From a virus: a stretch of 64,000 nucleotides of DNA. The notes beneath the pieces are model-generated. The model was not told the DNA's origin. It saw only the letters and a program-made list of their open reading frames with translations, and made no database searches. Of the stretch, positions 30,266 to 37,506 are shown in pieces (within the stretch, counting starts at the first letter, position 1; each line of letters opens with the position of its first letter). The translations under genes and the position numbers were made by a program. The stretch lies in IMG/VR virus record IMGVR_UViG_3300046715_000149, positions 1 through 64,000 of that record; one strand, given 5' to 3'.

Positions 30266-30576
30266 GCGTGCCGTTCACGAAGCTGAAGAAGCCCGACGGC
30301 CAGTACTCCGTCGCCGATCCCAACCAGACGCTCGTGCGTCTCCCCGCCCCCACGCAGGGCGCCGATCTGAGGTCGGCCGAGGCCTACCCGAATACGGCCG
30401 AGCGCGTGCTCCGGTTCATCCGTGACGTGCTGGCCGCGGTCGCGCTGGCGATGGTGATCGTGGTGCTCGCCCTGGCCGCGCGGTTCATGGTGTCGGTGGC
30501 TGCGGCGATCGACCAGTGGCGGGCCGAGTCGGTCGCTGTCGACTGTCCGGCCGGTCCTGGGCAGTGTGGCGGATGA
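30262..30576 (+). CDS. Single-pass membrane protein
   Basis: A 104-residue protein with a soluble N-terminal half and one long hydrophobic segment at about residues 56-83 (VLAAVALAMVIVVLALAAR), then a short tail with two cysteines. Role unknown. Confidence 0.65.
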   Translation: MSVPFTKLKKPDGQYSVADPNQTLVRLPAPTQGADLRSAEAYPNTAERVLRFIRDVLAAVALAMVIVVLALAARFMVSVAAAIDQWRAESVAVDCPAGPGQCGG

Positions 30577-30683
30577 GGCGCCGCCGCCGTCTGCTCACGG
30601 CCGAGGAGGGCATGACCATCGCGGTCGGCGCGGCGTTCCTCGTCGCGGCCGCCGCCTACGTCACGCTGCGGGTGATCTGGTGA
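30573..30683 (+). CDS. Tiny membrane protein
   Basis: A 36-residue frame starting MRRRRRLLTAEEGM with one hydrophobic segment (IAVGAAFLVAAAAYVTL). It is ATGA-coupled to the previous gene and GTGA-coupled to the nuclease gene. It is reminiscent of small pilin-like or membrane peptides; function unknown. Confidence 0.55.
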   Translation: MRRRRRLLTAEEGMTIAVGAAFLVAAAAYVTLRVIW

Positions 30684-31042
30684 CCGTCTGGACCGTGCCC
30701 GCCACCGTGCTGCGCGTGGTCGACGGCGACACCCTGATGCTCAAGCTGGACCTCGGCTGGCACATCTCGTACGAGGCCAGGTGCCGGCTGATCGGCGTGA
30801 ACGCTCCCGAGCTCGACACCGACGAGGGCGTGGCTGCCCGGCTCTGGGTGATCAGCAAGCTCAGCGATGCCGGCGTCCACCCGATCGGCAGCGAACATCC
30901 GGATCCGGTCACGCTGGTCTCGCACGCGATCGACAAGTACGGCCGACCACTCGGTCAGGTGCTGGTGACCACGCCGCAGGGCAGCACGTTCGACCTCGGC
31001 CTGGAGTTGCTCGAAGCGGGCCATGCGGTCCCGATGTCCTGA
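30680..31042 (+). CDS. Staphylococcal nuclease (thermonuclease) homologue
   Basis: A 120-residue protein. VLRVVDGDTLML, then ARCRLIGVNAPEL and DKYGRPLGQVLV match the strands and the catalytic Asp/Arg/Glu positions of the SNase fold, which cuts DNA and RNA using calcium. No signal peptide is visible, so it may act inside the cell. It starts with GTG overlapping the previous stop. Confidence 0.8.
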   Translation: MTVWTVPATVLRVVDGDTLMLKLDLGWHISYEARCRLIGVNAPELDTDEGVAARLWVISKLSDAGVHPIGSEHPDPVTLVSHAIDKYGRPLGQVLVTTPQGSTFDLGLELLEAGHAVPMS

Positions 31043-31119
31043 CGATGCGGCAGTACTGGACGCGATGTCTTGCGCGTACCGGCCGGTAGTGCAGCACTGT
31101 GGGTAGGTGACCGATCACG

Positions 31120-31233
31120 TTGAAAGGCTCATTGCTCGCGCTGGTTCTCGCGCTGATGCTAATCGTCCTGATCGCTATCGTAGGGGTCATGTCGGTGGCG
31201 ATCGTCTACCTGCTCTCGCTGGTCGCGCCGTGA
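31120..31233 (+). CDS. Tiny membrane protein (TTG start)
   Basis: A 37-residue frame, LKGSLLALVLALMLIV and onwards, almost wholly hydrophobic. Its third positions are GC-rich, unlike the overlapping HNH frame over the same bases, which supports this frame as the coding one. The stop overlaps the HNH start by GTGA. The TTG start is uncertain. Confidence 0.45.
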   Translation: MKGSLLALVLALMLIVLIAIVGVMSVAIVYLLSLVAP

Positions 31234-31667
31234 TCCTCGGTCGGGAGTGCCTGGTCCATCCGGATCACGACGACAAGGTCCCCATCGAGTCGCACCACGT
31301 CAGACCGTGCCCTCGCGGTGGGGGTGACTCGCAGACGCTGACGCTGTGCGCCAATGCGCACGGCCGGATCCATCACCTGCTCGACGACATCGAGGGCTAC
31401 GCCGCGGCCTGTCCGTACGCGACCGCCGACGAGGTGATCGCGCGGCTCCCGGCGCACGTGTGGACGGGCTTCACCGAGACGGAGCAGATGATCGCCTTCC
31501 GGGGCTGGCAGGCGTACGGCCTCGGCTTCCTGAACGGCCGCTACCTGAACGCCTTCCGCTGGTGGTCGACCGACGGCCGGGCCAAGCAGGATGACGTTCC
31601 GCACTTCGGGGAGCTCTTCCACGCCTCCCGATGGTCTCGCAAATGGCGTAAGGAACTGAACGAGTGA
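31230..31667 (+). CDS. HNH-endonuclease-like protein
   Basis: A 145-residue protein from the GTG at 31230. ESHHVRPCPRGGGDSQTLTLCANAHGRIHHLLD resembles the HHV...N...H core of HNH nucleases in which the first His, Asn and last His form the metal site. HNH proteins often lie just before terminase genes and help cut at cos sites; the terminase small subunit is 2.5 kb downstream. A longer frame to 31107 has poor codon bias and is rejected. The C-terminal half contains an unrecognised Trp/Arg-rich segment. Confidence 0.7.
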   Translation: MILGRECLVHPDHDDKVPIESHHVRPCPRGGGDSQTLTLCANAHGRIHHLLDDIEGYAAACPYATADEVIARLPAHVWTGFTETEQMIAFRGWQAYGLGFLNGRYLNAFRWWSTDGRAKQDDVPHFGELFHASRWSRKWRKELNE

Positions 31668-31840
31668 TGTCCTGGTACTGGATCACTCCGCTGACCGGCC
31701 TCGGTGGCGTCCTGATCGGCTGCTGGATCGACCGGCTGATCGACCGTCGCCTGATGCGCCGGCTCAACGTCCAGCCGTGGTGGCCCCCGATGGGCACCAA
31801 GCCGCCGACGAACGCCCAGCGACACCGCCGTGTGGGATGA
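31667..31840 (+). CDS. Small membrane-associated protein
   Basis: A 57-residue protein starting MSWYWITPLTGLGGVLIG, with a short hydrophobic N-terminal segment and a basic tail. It is TGATG-coupled to the HNH gene and overlaps the globin gene by 11 bases. No family is recognised. Confidence 0.6.
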   Translation: MSWYWITPLTGLGGVLIGCWIDRLIDRRLMRRLNVQPWWPPMGTKPPTNAQRHRRVG

Positions 31841-32795
31841 TCCGGCGGCATGGGCGCTGGGCGCGGCGCTCGTGCTGGCACTGACCGTGCCGCCGCTGGT
31901 GATGATGGGACGAAGGATGTTCGGGAGACGAAAGCAGGAGACCATGTCCGACGAGAGCGTTACCGAGGTCTTGGCCGTACCGGCCGAGCCAGGCGAGCAG
32001 GACCCGCAGGCGATCGTCCGGGCCGAGGCGATGGCCGACGCGGCGACGACCGAGTCGTTCGGCGTGGTGCACGACGAGGAGCCGGCCAAGATGCCGTACG
32101 CCGGTCCGGTCGTCGCCGACGAGGACGAGCGACGGTGGGCGTCCGAGGGCATCCCCGCGGCCACGACCGCCGCGATCCCGATCCGGCAGACGCCGTTCGC
32201 GCGGCTCGCGCCGGTTCCGCCTCAGCCGTTGATCAGCCAGTTCCGGACCGACTGCCAGGAATGCGGAGGGCGCGGCTTCATGCCCGGTATCAACGACCTG
32301 CTCCAGGAGTCGGTAAGCCTGCTGGGCGACCAGGGCGATGAGGTCGTCCGGCTGTTCTACTCGGCCCTGCTGCGCGCCCACCCGCAGCTGATGACCCTGT
32401 TCCCCGGCAATCCGACGCAGGGCGACTTCGGCTCGGACCACAAGGGCGCGGTCCAGCGTGACCGCCTGCTCAAGGCGCTGACCGCGCTGGCCGCCCTGTA
32501 CGACCCGGGCGACGCGGAGAAGATGAAGCACCTCGATCAGGCGCTCGCCTCGTTCGGCCGGGCGCACGCGAGCTTCATCCGGCAGGACGGCACGGTGCGC
32601 GGCGCCACTCTCGAGGAGTACGCCGCGGTGAAGGATGCGCTGTTCACCACGCTGGTGCGGGTCGCCGCCGGCAAGTGGAAGCCCGAGTACACCGAGGCGT
32701 GGGGCCAGGCGTACGACTACGCCGCGGCGGCCATGCTCACCGAGCAGTTCCGTTCGGGCTTCACGGCGCCTCGTTTTCCGCGGGTCAGTTCATGA
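31830..32795 (+). CDS. Membrane-anchored globin-domain protein
   Basis: A 321-residue protein. Residues about 8-27 form a membrane anchor. A long acidic, Pro/Ala-rich linker holds a CQEC pair (142-145). Residues about 155-305 align by eye with bacterial haemoglobins such as Vitreoscilla haemoglobin: Y177 (B10) in LFYSALLRAHP, F191 (CD1) in TLFP, H246 (F8, haem ligand) in FGRAH, and W291 in EAWGQAY. Globins bind oxygen or nitric oxide through haem. No reductase domain is attached. It starts with GTG inside the previous gene's end and is coupled to the next gene. The role in a phage is unknown; nitric oxide or redox defence is a guess. Confidence 0.8.
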   Translation: MWDDPAAWALGAALVLALTVPPLVMMGRRMFGRRKQETMSDESVTEVLAVPAEPGEQDPQAIVRAEAMADAATTESFGVVHDEEPAKMPYAGPVVADEDERRWASEGIPAATTAAIPIRQTPFARLAPVPPQPLISQFRTDCQECGGRGFMPGINDLLQESVSLLGDQGDEVVRLFYSALLRAHPQLMTLFPGNPTQGDFGSDHKGAVQRDRLLKALTALAALYDPGDAEKMKHLDQALASFGRAHASFIRQDGTVRGATLEEYAAVKDALFTTLVRVAAGKWKPEYTEAWGQAYDYAAAAMLTEQFRSGFTAPRFPRVSS

Positions 32796-33061
32796 TGATC
32801 CGGAAGGTTTCGTTCGAGCACGTCAGCGCGATCAGGCATCCCGAGTACTACCACGGCGACTACCCCTGCCCGGACGTCGACCGGGAGGGCATCCCCGACG
32901 AGCACTGGACGCGCACCGAGCGCCAGGGCGACGACGTCACCCAGCAGTACGAAGGCCTGCTCGAACTGATCGGCCGCGGTGAGCTGATCAGGAATGTCCA
33001 CCTGTACGAGGCGGAAGCGCCCGTTGATCCGCAATGGCGCGAGGTGGCGACCGGCACGTGA
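32792..33061 (+). CDS. Small protein of unknown function
   Basis: An 89-residue acidic protein from ATG 32792 (ATGATG), overlapping the globin stop. It contains YYHGDYPCPDVDREG and a helical C-terminal part. No family is recognised. Confidence 0.65.
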   Translation: MMIRKVSFEHVSAIRHPEYYHGDYPCPDVDREGIPDEHWTRTERQGDDVTQQYEGLLELIGRGELIRNVHLYEAEAPVDPQWREVATGT

Positions 33062-33207
33062 AGAAGATCCGCTGCTCCCTCTGCCGCGCCCGCGTGCTGT
33101 ACGTGCTCGCGGGCACGACTACGCTGGTCTGCCGGACGTGCGACTGGGGCACGATCGACAACGGCCCGGTCCGGCCGTTGCGCGAGCAGGGGGCGCAGTC
33201 GGCATGA
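33058..33207 (+). CDS. Small zinc-ribbon protein
   Basis: A 49-residue protein from a GTG overlapping the previous stop. Two pairs, CSLC and CRTC, about 16 residues apart form a probable zinc ribbon. It is ATGA-coupled to the next gene. Role unknown. Confidence 0.6.
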   Translation: MKKIRCSLCRARVLYVLAGTTTLVCRTCDWGTIDNGPVRPLREQGAQSA

Positions 33208-33398
33208 GGTGCTGGTGGTGCGGCATCGAGCTGGACGGTGAGTACGAGGTGATGTCGATGGAGTCCGATCAGGCCGTGATCCGGTTCGTGCAGTGGCCGC
33301 CCGGCGACCACGAGCATGCGGAGCTCCCGCCGTCCGCCGAGTATATGGTCGAACAGGGTCACGCTGCCCTGATGAGAATCCACGGGGCGCTCTGGTGA
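33204..33398 (+). CDS. Small protein with N-terminal CWWC
   Basis: A 64-residue protein starting MRCWWCGIELDGEYEV. The single CxxC pair followed by His residues could bind metal. It is coupled to both neighbours. No family is recognised. Confidence 0.6.
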   Translation: MRCWWCGIELDGEYEVMSMESDQAVIRFVQWPPGDHEHAELPPSAEYMVEQGHAALMRIHGALW

Positions 33399-33616
33399 GT
33401 GGCATGACGATCACCGACGCGGCGCAGGCGATGAGTCCGCCGATCCCGCGGCGCGAACTGGCCCGCCGCCTGCGGGACGTGGCGACGATCGGCACGGAGT
33501 ACGGTCGCCGTGGCCGCCGCGCCGCGCTCTACCCGGTCGACGCGATCATGCGGGCGCATGCTGAGTGGGTGCGCGAGCGACCGGCCCACCGTCATGCCGT
33601 CGAGATGGGGGCGTGA
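33395..33616 (+). CDS. Small protein with HTH-like segment
   Basis: A 73-residue basic protein from a GTG. ISPPIPRRELARRL-like helices followed by RRAALYPVDAIMRAHAEW look like a helix-turn-helix with a wing, similar to small phage DNA-binding proteins. This assignment is tentative. Confidence 0.55.
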   Translation: MSGMTITDAAQAMSPPIPRRELARRLRDVATIGTEYGRRGRRAALYPVDAIMRAHAEWVRERPAHRHAVEMGA

Positions 33617-33620
33617 CGGG

Positions 33621-34100
33621 ATGGACATTAGGTGCCCTAATGACGGCGAGATGACCAACAAGCGCTGTTGGAAGTGCGGATGGGTGCGTGGCGGTGAGCA
33701 GCTTCCAGATGATCAGAGCATCGTGAGCGGCGCGGATGATCTGTTCGCGTTCGTGCGGCGATGCCTGGACGAGGACGAGGCGCGCACCCGCAAGCTCCTG
33801 GCGGACGCCCAACGGACGACGCTCACCCTGCAAGACCCGCGCCTCCTTGGCAAGTTCATCCCCGGCTGGCACGACTGGCCCGACGTCGAGCAGATGTGCA
33901 CCGAGCGGCTGGCCGAGGTCGAGGCCAAGCGGCGCATCCTCGACGACCACGACATCCTGGTCAGCGCCATCCGGCGCGTTGACGACGTGGAAGGCAACCG
34001 GCTTCTCCACGCCCGACGCGAGGCACGAGAGAGTGACATCAGGTGGCTCGCCCAGCCGTACGCCGGGCAGGACGGCTGGCGGGAAGAGTGGCGTGCCTGA
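33621..34100 (+). CDS. DUF6221 family protein with N-terminal zinc ribbon
   Basis: A 159-residue protein. CPNDGEMTNKRCWKC at the N-terminus is a four-cysteine-type ribbon. DDLFAFVRRCLDEDEARTR, a mid WHDWPDVEQM and EVEAKRRILDDHD match DUF6221 as found in streptomycetes and their phages, where the function is unknown. It is the last gene before the late promoter. Confidence 0.7.
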   Translation: MDIRCPNDGEMTNKRCWKCGWVRGGEQLPDDQSIVSGADDLFAFVRRCLDEDEARTRKLLADAQRTTLTLQDPRLLGKFIPGWHDWPDVEQMCTERLAEVEAKRRILDDHDILVSAIRRVDDVEGNRLLHARREARESDIRWLAQPYAGQDGWREEWRA

Positions 34101-34131
34101 GGCCCGTTCGGCCCGTATTCGCTGGTGAGGT

Positions 34132-34160
34132 TTGTCGGACGATTAAGTCTGTGCCAGAAT
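34132..34160 (+). promoter_or_regulatory. Candidate late promoter
   Basis: TTGTCG, a 17-base spacer and CAGAAT in a gap between the accessory operon and the terminase genes. It is sigma-70-like and lacks the GGGAG element of the family promoters. It would drive the packaging and head genes. Confidence 0.5.
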
Positions 34161-34182
34161 TCCGCGCAGGAGAGGTGTGTTC

Positions 34183-34671
34183 ATGGGCAGCCAGACGCCA
34201 CGCGACGTGACTCACCCGCCGGCCAGGCAGGCAGAGACGTACGAGAAGCGGCGCCGCGCGGCCGAGCTCCGGCGGGCCGGCTGGACGTGGGATGCCGTTG
34301 CCGAAGAGGTCGGCTACTCCAGCAGAGGGTCGGCCCACGCAGCGGTCAAGGCTCTGCTCCAGGAACACCAGTCACTCGCCTACGACGAGATCGCCCTCTA
34401 CCGGCAGGAGTCGCTGGACCGGCTGACCGACCTGCTCAAGGTGGCAATGAAGGGCGCGCTCGCGGGCGACGAGAAGATGATGCGCGAGGCGCGTCTGATC
34501 ATAAGCCAGATCGGCGACCTCACCGGCGAGAAGGCTCCGCTCCAGGTGCAGATCGGGGAGAGCGATGTCGATCGACTTCTTCGGGAAGCTCTCGACGAGT
34601 TCCGACGCCGAACTGCTCAGCTTGATCGGAAAGCTGGAGCAGATCCAGGACGTGCAGCGCAAGACGGCTGA
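34183..34671 (+). CDS. terS: Terminase small subunit
   Basis: A 162-residue protein. The N-terminal part (YEKRRRAAELRRAGWTWD then EEVGYSSRGSAHAAV) is the HTH typical of small terminases that recognise the packaging site; the rest is helical. GCAGGAGAGG precedes the ATG at 34183 (a GTG at 34177 is possible). The last 107 bases overlap the large-subunit gene in another frame. Confidence 0.75.
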   Translation: MGSQTPRDVTHPPARQAETYEKRRRAAELRRAGWTWDAVAEEVGYSSRGSAHAAVKALLQEHQSLAYDEIALYRQESLDRLTDLLKVAMKGALAGDEKMMREARLIISQIGDLTGEKAPLQVQIGESDVDRLLREALDEFRRRTAQLDRKAGADPGRAAQDG

Positions 34672-36217
34672 GCTGTCCCGCTCGGAATTCCGGCAGCGCT
34701 ACCCCACGCCCGGCGCTCTGGCCAAGGCGTACTTCGTCAAGACCAAGCAGACGCCTGCGCTGGACGCCATCGACGAGGCCCTGGTGGACCTGGCGGACGC
34801 CGCCGGCGCTTCGGGCCGGCAGATGATTTTCGTCCCGCCGCAGGAGGGCAAGTCGACCCGCGCGTCCTGCTGGTTCCCGCTCTGGCTGCTCGCGCAGGAT
34901 CCGAGCCTGCGGATCGCGATCGTGGTCTACTCCGCCGAGAAGGCCGAGCGATGGGGCCGCTGGATCCGCCGCATGATCGAGGCGCATCCGGAGCTCGGCA
35001 TCGCCCTGGCGCCGGACAGCCGCGCGGTCGACCGGTTCGAGACCACCGCGGGCGGCGTGGTTCTCTCGGTCGGCATCGACGGCGGCCTGACCTCCGAGGC
35101 GGTCGACCTGCTGATCATCGACGACCCGCTCAAGGGCCGCGCCGAGGCCGAGTCGTCCACCTACCGCAAGCGCTGCTGGGATTGGTGGGAGTCGAACGCC
35201 ATGACCCGCGCGTCGGATCAGTTCCGCGTGGTGCTGATGATGACCCGCTGGCACTCCGACGACCTGGCCGGCCGACTGCTGGCCGAGGAGCCCGGCGAGT
35301 GGAACGTGCTGCGCATCCCCGCGGTGCGCGACGAGGCCTCGGCCCGCGTCCGGGGCAGCGACGGTGCGTCGGTGTTCCATCCGAACGGTGAGCTGATCAG
35401 CGTCCGCAACCGGCCCGCCGGGTGGTTTCTCGGGCTGAAGGCCAAGCGGTCGATGTACGTGTGGAATTCGATCTACATGCAGGTGCCGGTCGCGGCCGAG
35501 GGCAACCTGTTCGCCCGGTCGGACTTCCGCTACTGGTCGTTCATGCAGCCGGACCGCACCCGGCACGACGCGCTGCTCGGCGCTCAGATCAACATTGAGG
35601 GCGTCCGCTTCTTCGTCGCGGACATGGTCCGGTTCATCACCGTCGACCTGGCGGCGAGCAAGAAGACCAGCGCGGACTACACGGTCGTCTCGGTGTGGGG
35701 GATCACCGGAAACGGACGGCTCGTGCTGCTGGACATGAAGCGCGCCCGCCTCGGCGAGGAAGAGCACTGGACGCTGGTCGCCCCGATGTGCAAGCGATGG
35801 GCGTGCCCCGACGTCTACGTCGAGAAGTCGTTCATCTCGTCCACGCTGGTCCGTGACGCCACTCAGCTGGGCTTGCGGATCCAGCCGGTCGCCCCGGACA
35901 CCGACAAGATCACGCGCTCGATCCCGGCGGCCAACCGGGTCAAGGCCCACACCGTGCACTGGCCGGACTACGTGCCCTGGCGCGACGACTGGGAGGACGA
36001 GATCGCGGGCTTTCCGATGTGGGCGCACGACGACATGGCCGACACGCTCTTCTACGCCGGACGGATCGCCTCGGCCCACTGGACTCCGCCGCGCGACGTG
36101 TCCGATAACACCCGCGACCAGCGCGTGGCCCGCGCGTCCGAGGCCGCAGCCGAGCAGGCCTACCGCGCGAGCACCGGCATGAGCGGCGAGATCGACCTCA
36201 GCCGGGCCCAGTGGTGA
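34565..36217 (+). CDS. terL: Terminase large subunit
   Basis: A 550-residue protein. The ATPase part has a Walker-A-like PPQEGKST (about residues 90-97) and Walker B LLIIDDP, and the coupling motif region VVLMMTRWHSDDLAGRLL. The nuclease part starts ITVDLAASKKTSADYTV with the metal-binding Asp. It pumps DNA into proheads and cuts concatemers. GGGGAGAGCG lies directly before the ATG. The length is normal. Confidence 0.9.
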   Translation: MSIDFFGKLSTSSDAELLSLIGKLEQIQDVQRKTAELSRSEFRQRYPTPGALAKAYFVKTKQTPALDAIDEALVDLADAAGASGRQMIFVPPQEGKSTRASCWFPLWLLAQDPSLRIAIVVYSAEKAERWGRWIRRMIEAHPELGIALAPDSRAVDRFETTAGGVVLSVGIDGGLTSEAVDLLIIDDPLKGRAEAESSTYRKRCWDWWESNAMTRASDQFRVVLMMTRWHSDDLAGRLLAEEPGEWNVLRIPAVRDEASARVRGSDGASVFHPNGELISVRNRPAGWFLGLKAKRSMYVWNSIYMQVPVAAEGNLFARSDFRYWSFMQPDRTRHDALLGAQINIEGVRFFVADMVRFITVDLAASKKTSADYTVVSVWGITGNGRLVLLDMKRARLGEEEHWTLVAPMCKRWACPDVYVEKSFISSTLVRDATQLGLRIQPVAPDTDKITRSIPAANRVKAHTVHWPDYVPWRDDWEDEIAGFPMWAHDDMADTLFYAGRIASAHWTPPRDVSDNTRDQRVARASEAAAEQAYRASTGMSGEIDLSRAQW

Positions 36218-36227
36218 GCCGATCGGG

Positions 36228-36536
36228 TCAGAGGACCTCGTCCGTCCCGTGCTCGACGGAGGCCGGTCGCACGCCGATCTCGCCCCACGGGGCCGGCACG
36301 TCGCGCGCCTCGCGGACGACGTACACGGACATGCCGACGCGCTGACCGGCAGCGTTCTGGCGCCACTGCCCGAAGTTGTCGTAACCGCAGAATCGAACGA
36401 CCTCCAGCACGCCACCCTCGGGCCGGACGAAGCGCTCGCGCACGGTGTACGCCACGTCCAGCGTCCAGCCGGGCTGGGCGTACGCGGTGGTGATGATGTC
36501 CCCGGTCCGGATCATCTCTGCGGCACGCTTCATCAT
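36228..36536 (-). CDS. Leaderless accessory protein
   Basis: A 102-residue protein (MMKRAAEMIRTGDIIT, beta-rich). It is on the strand opposite to the late genes. The ATG at 36536 is exactly six bases from the TACAGT box of P7. A second ATG follows at 36533. A GDIIT-x-A-type start and several aromatic residues suggest a small beta-barrel; the function is unknown. Confidence 0.75.
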   Translation of the reverse strand: MMKRAAEMIRTGDIITTAYAQPGWTLDVAYTVRERFVRPEGGVLEVVRFCGYDNFGQWRQNAAGQRVGMSVYVVREARDVPAPWGEIGVRPASVEHGTDEVL

Positions 36537-36542
36537 GCCTCT

Positions 36543-36571
36543 ACTGTACTCCCAGTACGAGAGCTACGCAA
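36543..36571 (-). promoter_or_regulatory. Family promoter P7 (TTGCGT-17-TACAGT), leaderless
   Basis: Leftward promoter: TTGCGT at 36571-36566, TACAGT at 36548-36543, full dyad GTACTGGGAGTAC. The ATG follows after six bases. Confidence 0.85.
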
Positions 36572-36573
36572 CG

Positions 36574-36882
36574 TCAGTCGGACCAGAGCCGGACGGGGCC
36601 GAGCGGATCGGCGACGCGACCGGCGATCTCTACGTCCACGGTGAAGGTCAGCGAATCGTCTTCGTTCAGCGGCCCGACGGTGGTCGTCTCGTCGCGGGAT
36701 GATCGGTAGACGACCACTCCGTCGTCGCCGTGCACCACGTAGTTCGCCACGCGGATGCGGGGCAGGGGACCGCAGGCGTACGCAGTGATTTGCAGCTTGC
36801 CGCCGGTCAGCCGCAGGCCGGTGATGGGCAGGATCTGCTCATCGACGACCAGGGCGCCGATCGTGGTGGCGGTCACGTCCAT
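36574..36882 (-). CDS. Accessory protein of unknown function
   Basis: A 102-residue protein starting MDVTATTIGALVVDEQ, beta-rich throughout. It overlaps the upstream gene by ten bases. It is part of a four-gene leftward cassette placed between the terminase and portal genes. No family is recognised. Confidence 0.7.
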   Translation of the reverse strand: MDVTATTIGALVVDEQILPITGLRLTGGKLQITAYACGPLPRIRVANYVVHGDDGVVVYRSSRDETTTVGPLNEDDSLTFTVDVEIAGRVADPLGPVRLWSD

Positions 36883-37235
36883 GTGGCATCGACCTCACGC
36901 ATGTCGACCCTGATCATCGTCCCCTCGGGAATGCCGTTGTCGCCCGTGCCGATCGTGTAGATCACGGACCCGATCCTGATCTGGTCCGGCCGCATGTCCG
37001 GGTCGACGACGATGCGCAGGCCCGCGATCGAGTCGCCATCGTGCACTCGCCATGGCGGGACAGGCGATGTGCGCGGCCTCGGCAGCGTGTCGGCCGCCCG
37101 CTGGAAGTAGGCGAGACCGGCGCCGGCGCCGACGCTGATGCAGTCGACGTAGCCGCCCGCGCGCATGGTGACCTCCCGCGCTCGCGTCACGGTCTCGATC
37201 GCGGCGCGCATGGCATCCATGTCGGGCCCGCTCAT
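36873..37235 (-). CDS. Accessory protein of unknown function
   Basis: A 120-residue protein with a helical start (MDAMRAAIETVTRAREVT) and a beta-rich end. It overlaps the upstream gene by four bases (ATGA). No family is recognised. Confidence 0.7.
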   Translation of the reverse strand: MSGPDMDAMRAAIETVTRAREVTMRAGGYVDCISVGAGAGLAYFQRAADTLPRPRTSPVPPWRVHDGDSIAGLRIVVDPDMRPDQIRIGSVIYTIGTGDNGIPEGTMIRVDMREVDATWT

Positions 37236-37471
37236 TCCAGCACCGGAGCCGGCGCGGCGTTCAGGTCGGGGAGTTCCAGCCAGACCACCTCGGCCGGATC
37301 GCTCAGGTGGTCACCGGTGCGTTTCTCCGCATCCGCGCACGGCTCGGCGTGGTGCCCGGTATCCCCGTCGATGCACCAGTGGTTGGCCTCGCCGGTATCC
37401 GGATCGACGTGCCGCATCCACCGATGCGCGGTGACCGTGTCGTCTCCCGTTTCCTGCCCATGTTCCGTCAT
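37232..37471 (-). CDS. Small accessory protein, possibly leaderless
   Basis: A 79-residue acidic protein starting MTEHGQETGDDTVTAH, with WMRHVDPDTGEANHWC and a CADAEK segment. TACGAT lies six bases before the ATG, the leaderless geometry. It heads the four-gene leftward cassette; the portal gene starts 24 bases away on the other strand. Confidence 0.7.
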   Translation of the reverse strand: MTEHGQETGDDTVTAHRWMRHVDPDTGEANHWCIDGDTGHHAEPCADAEKRTGDHLSDPAEVVWLELPDLNAAPAPVLE

Positions 37472-37477
37472 GCCCTG

Positions 37478-37506
37478 ATCGTAGGAGGTGCCCCATGTCG
37501 TTCACC
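37478..37506 (-). promoter_or_regulatory. Candidate leaderless promoter for the leftward cassette
   Basis: TACGAT at 37483-37478 read leftwards, six bases before the ATG at 37471. The hexamer 17 bases upstream is GGTGAA. It overlaps the portal ribosome-binding site and start. It is inferred from spacing. Confidence 0.4.

Noticed and set aside
31107-31229. N-terminal extension of the HNH protein from the GTG at 31107
   Set aside because: Third codon positions in this stretch are AT-rich in that frame, while the frame of the tiny membrane protein is GC-rich, so the HNH start at 31230 is preferred.
34520-36415. A 631-residue open frame on the minus strand opposite the terminase large subunit
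   Set aside because: It runs antisense to a clear terminase with ATPase and nuclease motifs and has no domain of its own.
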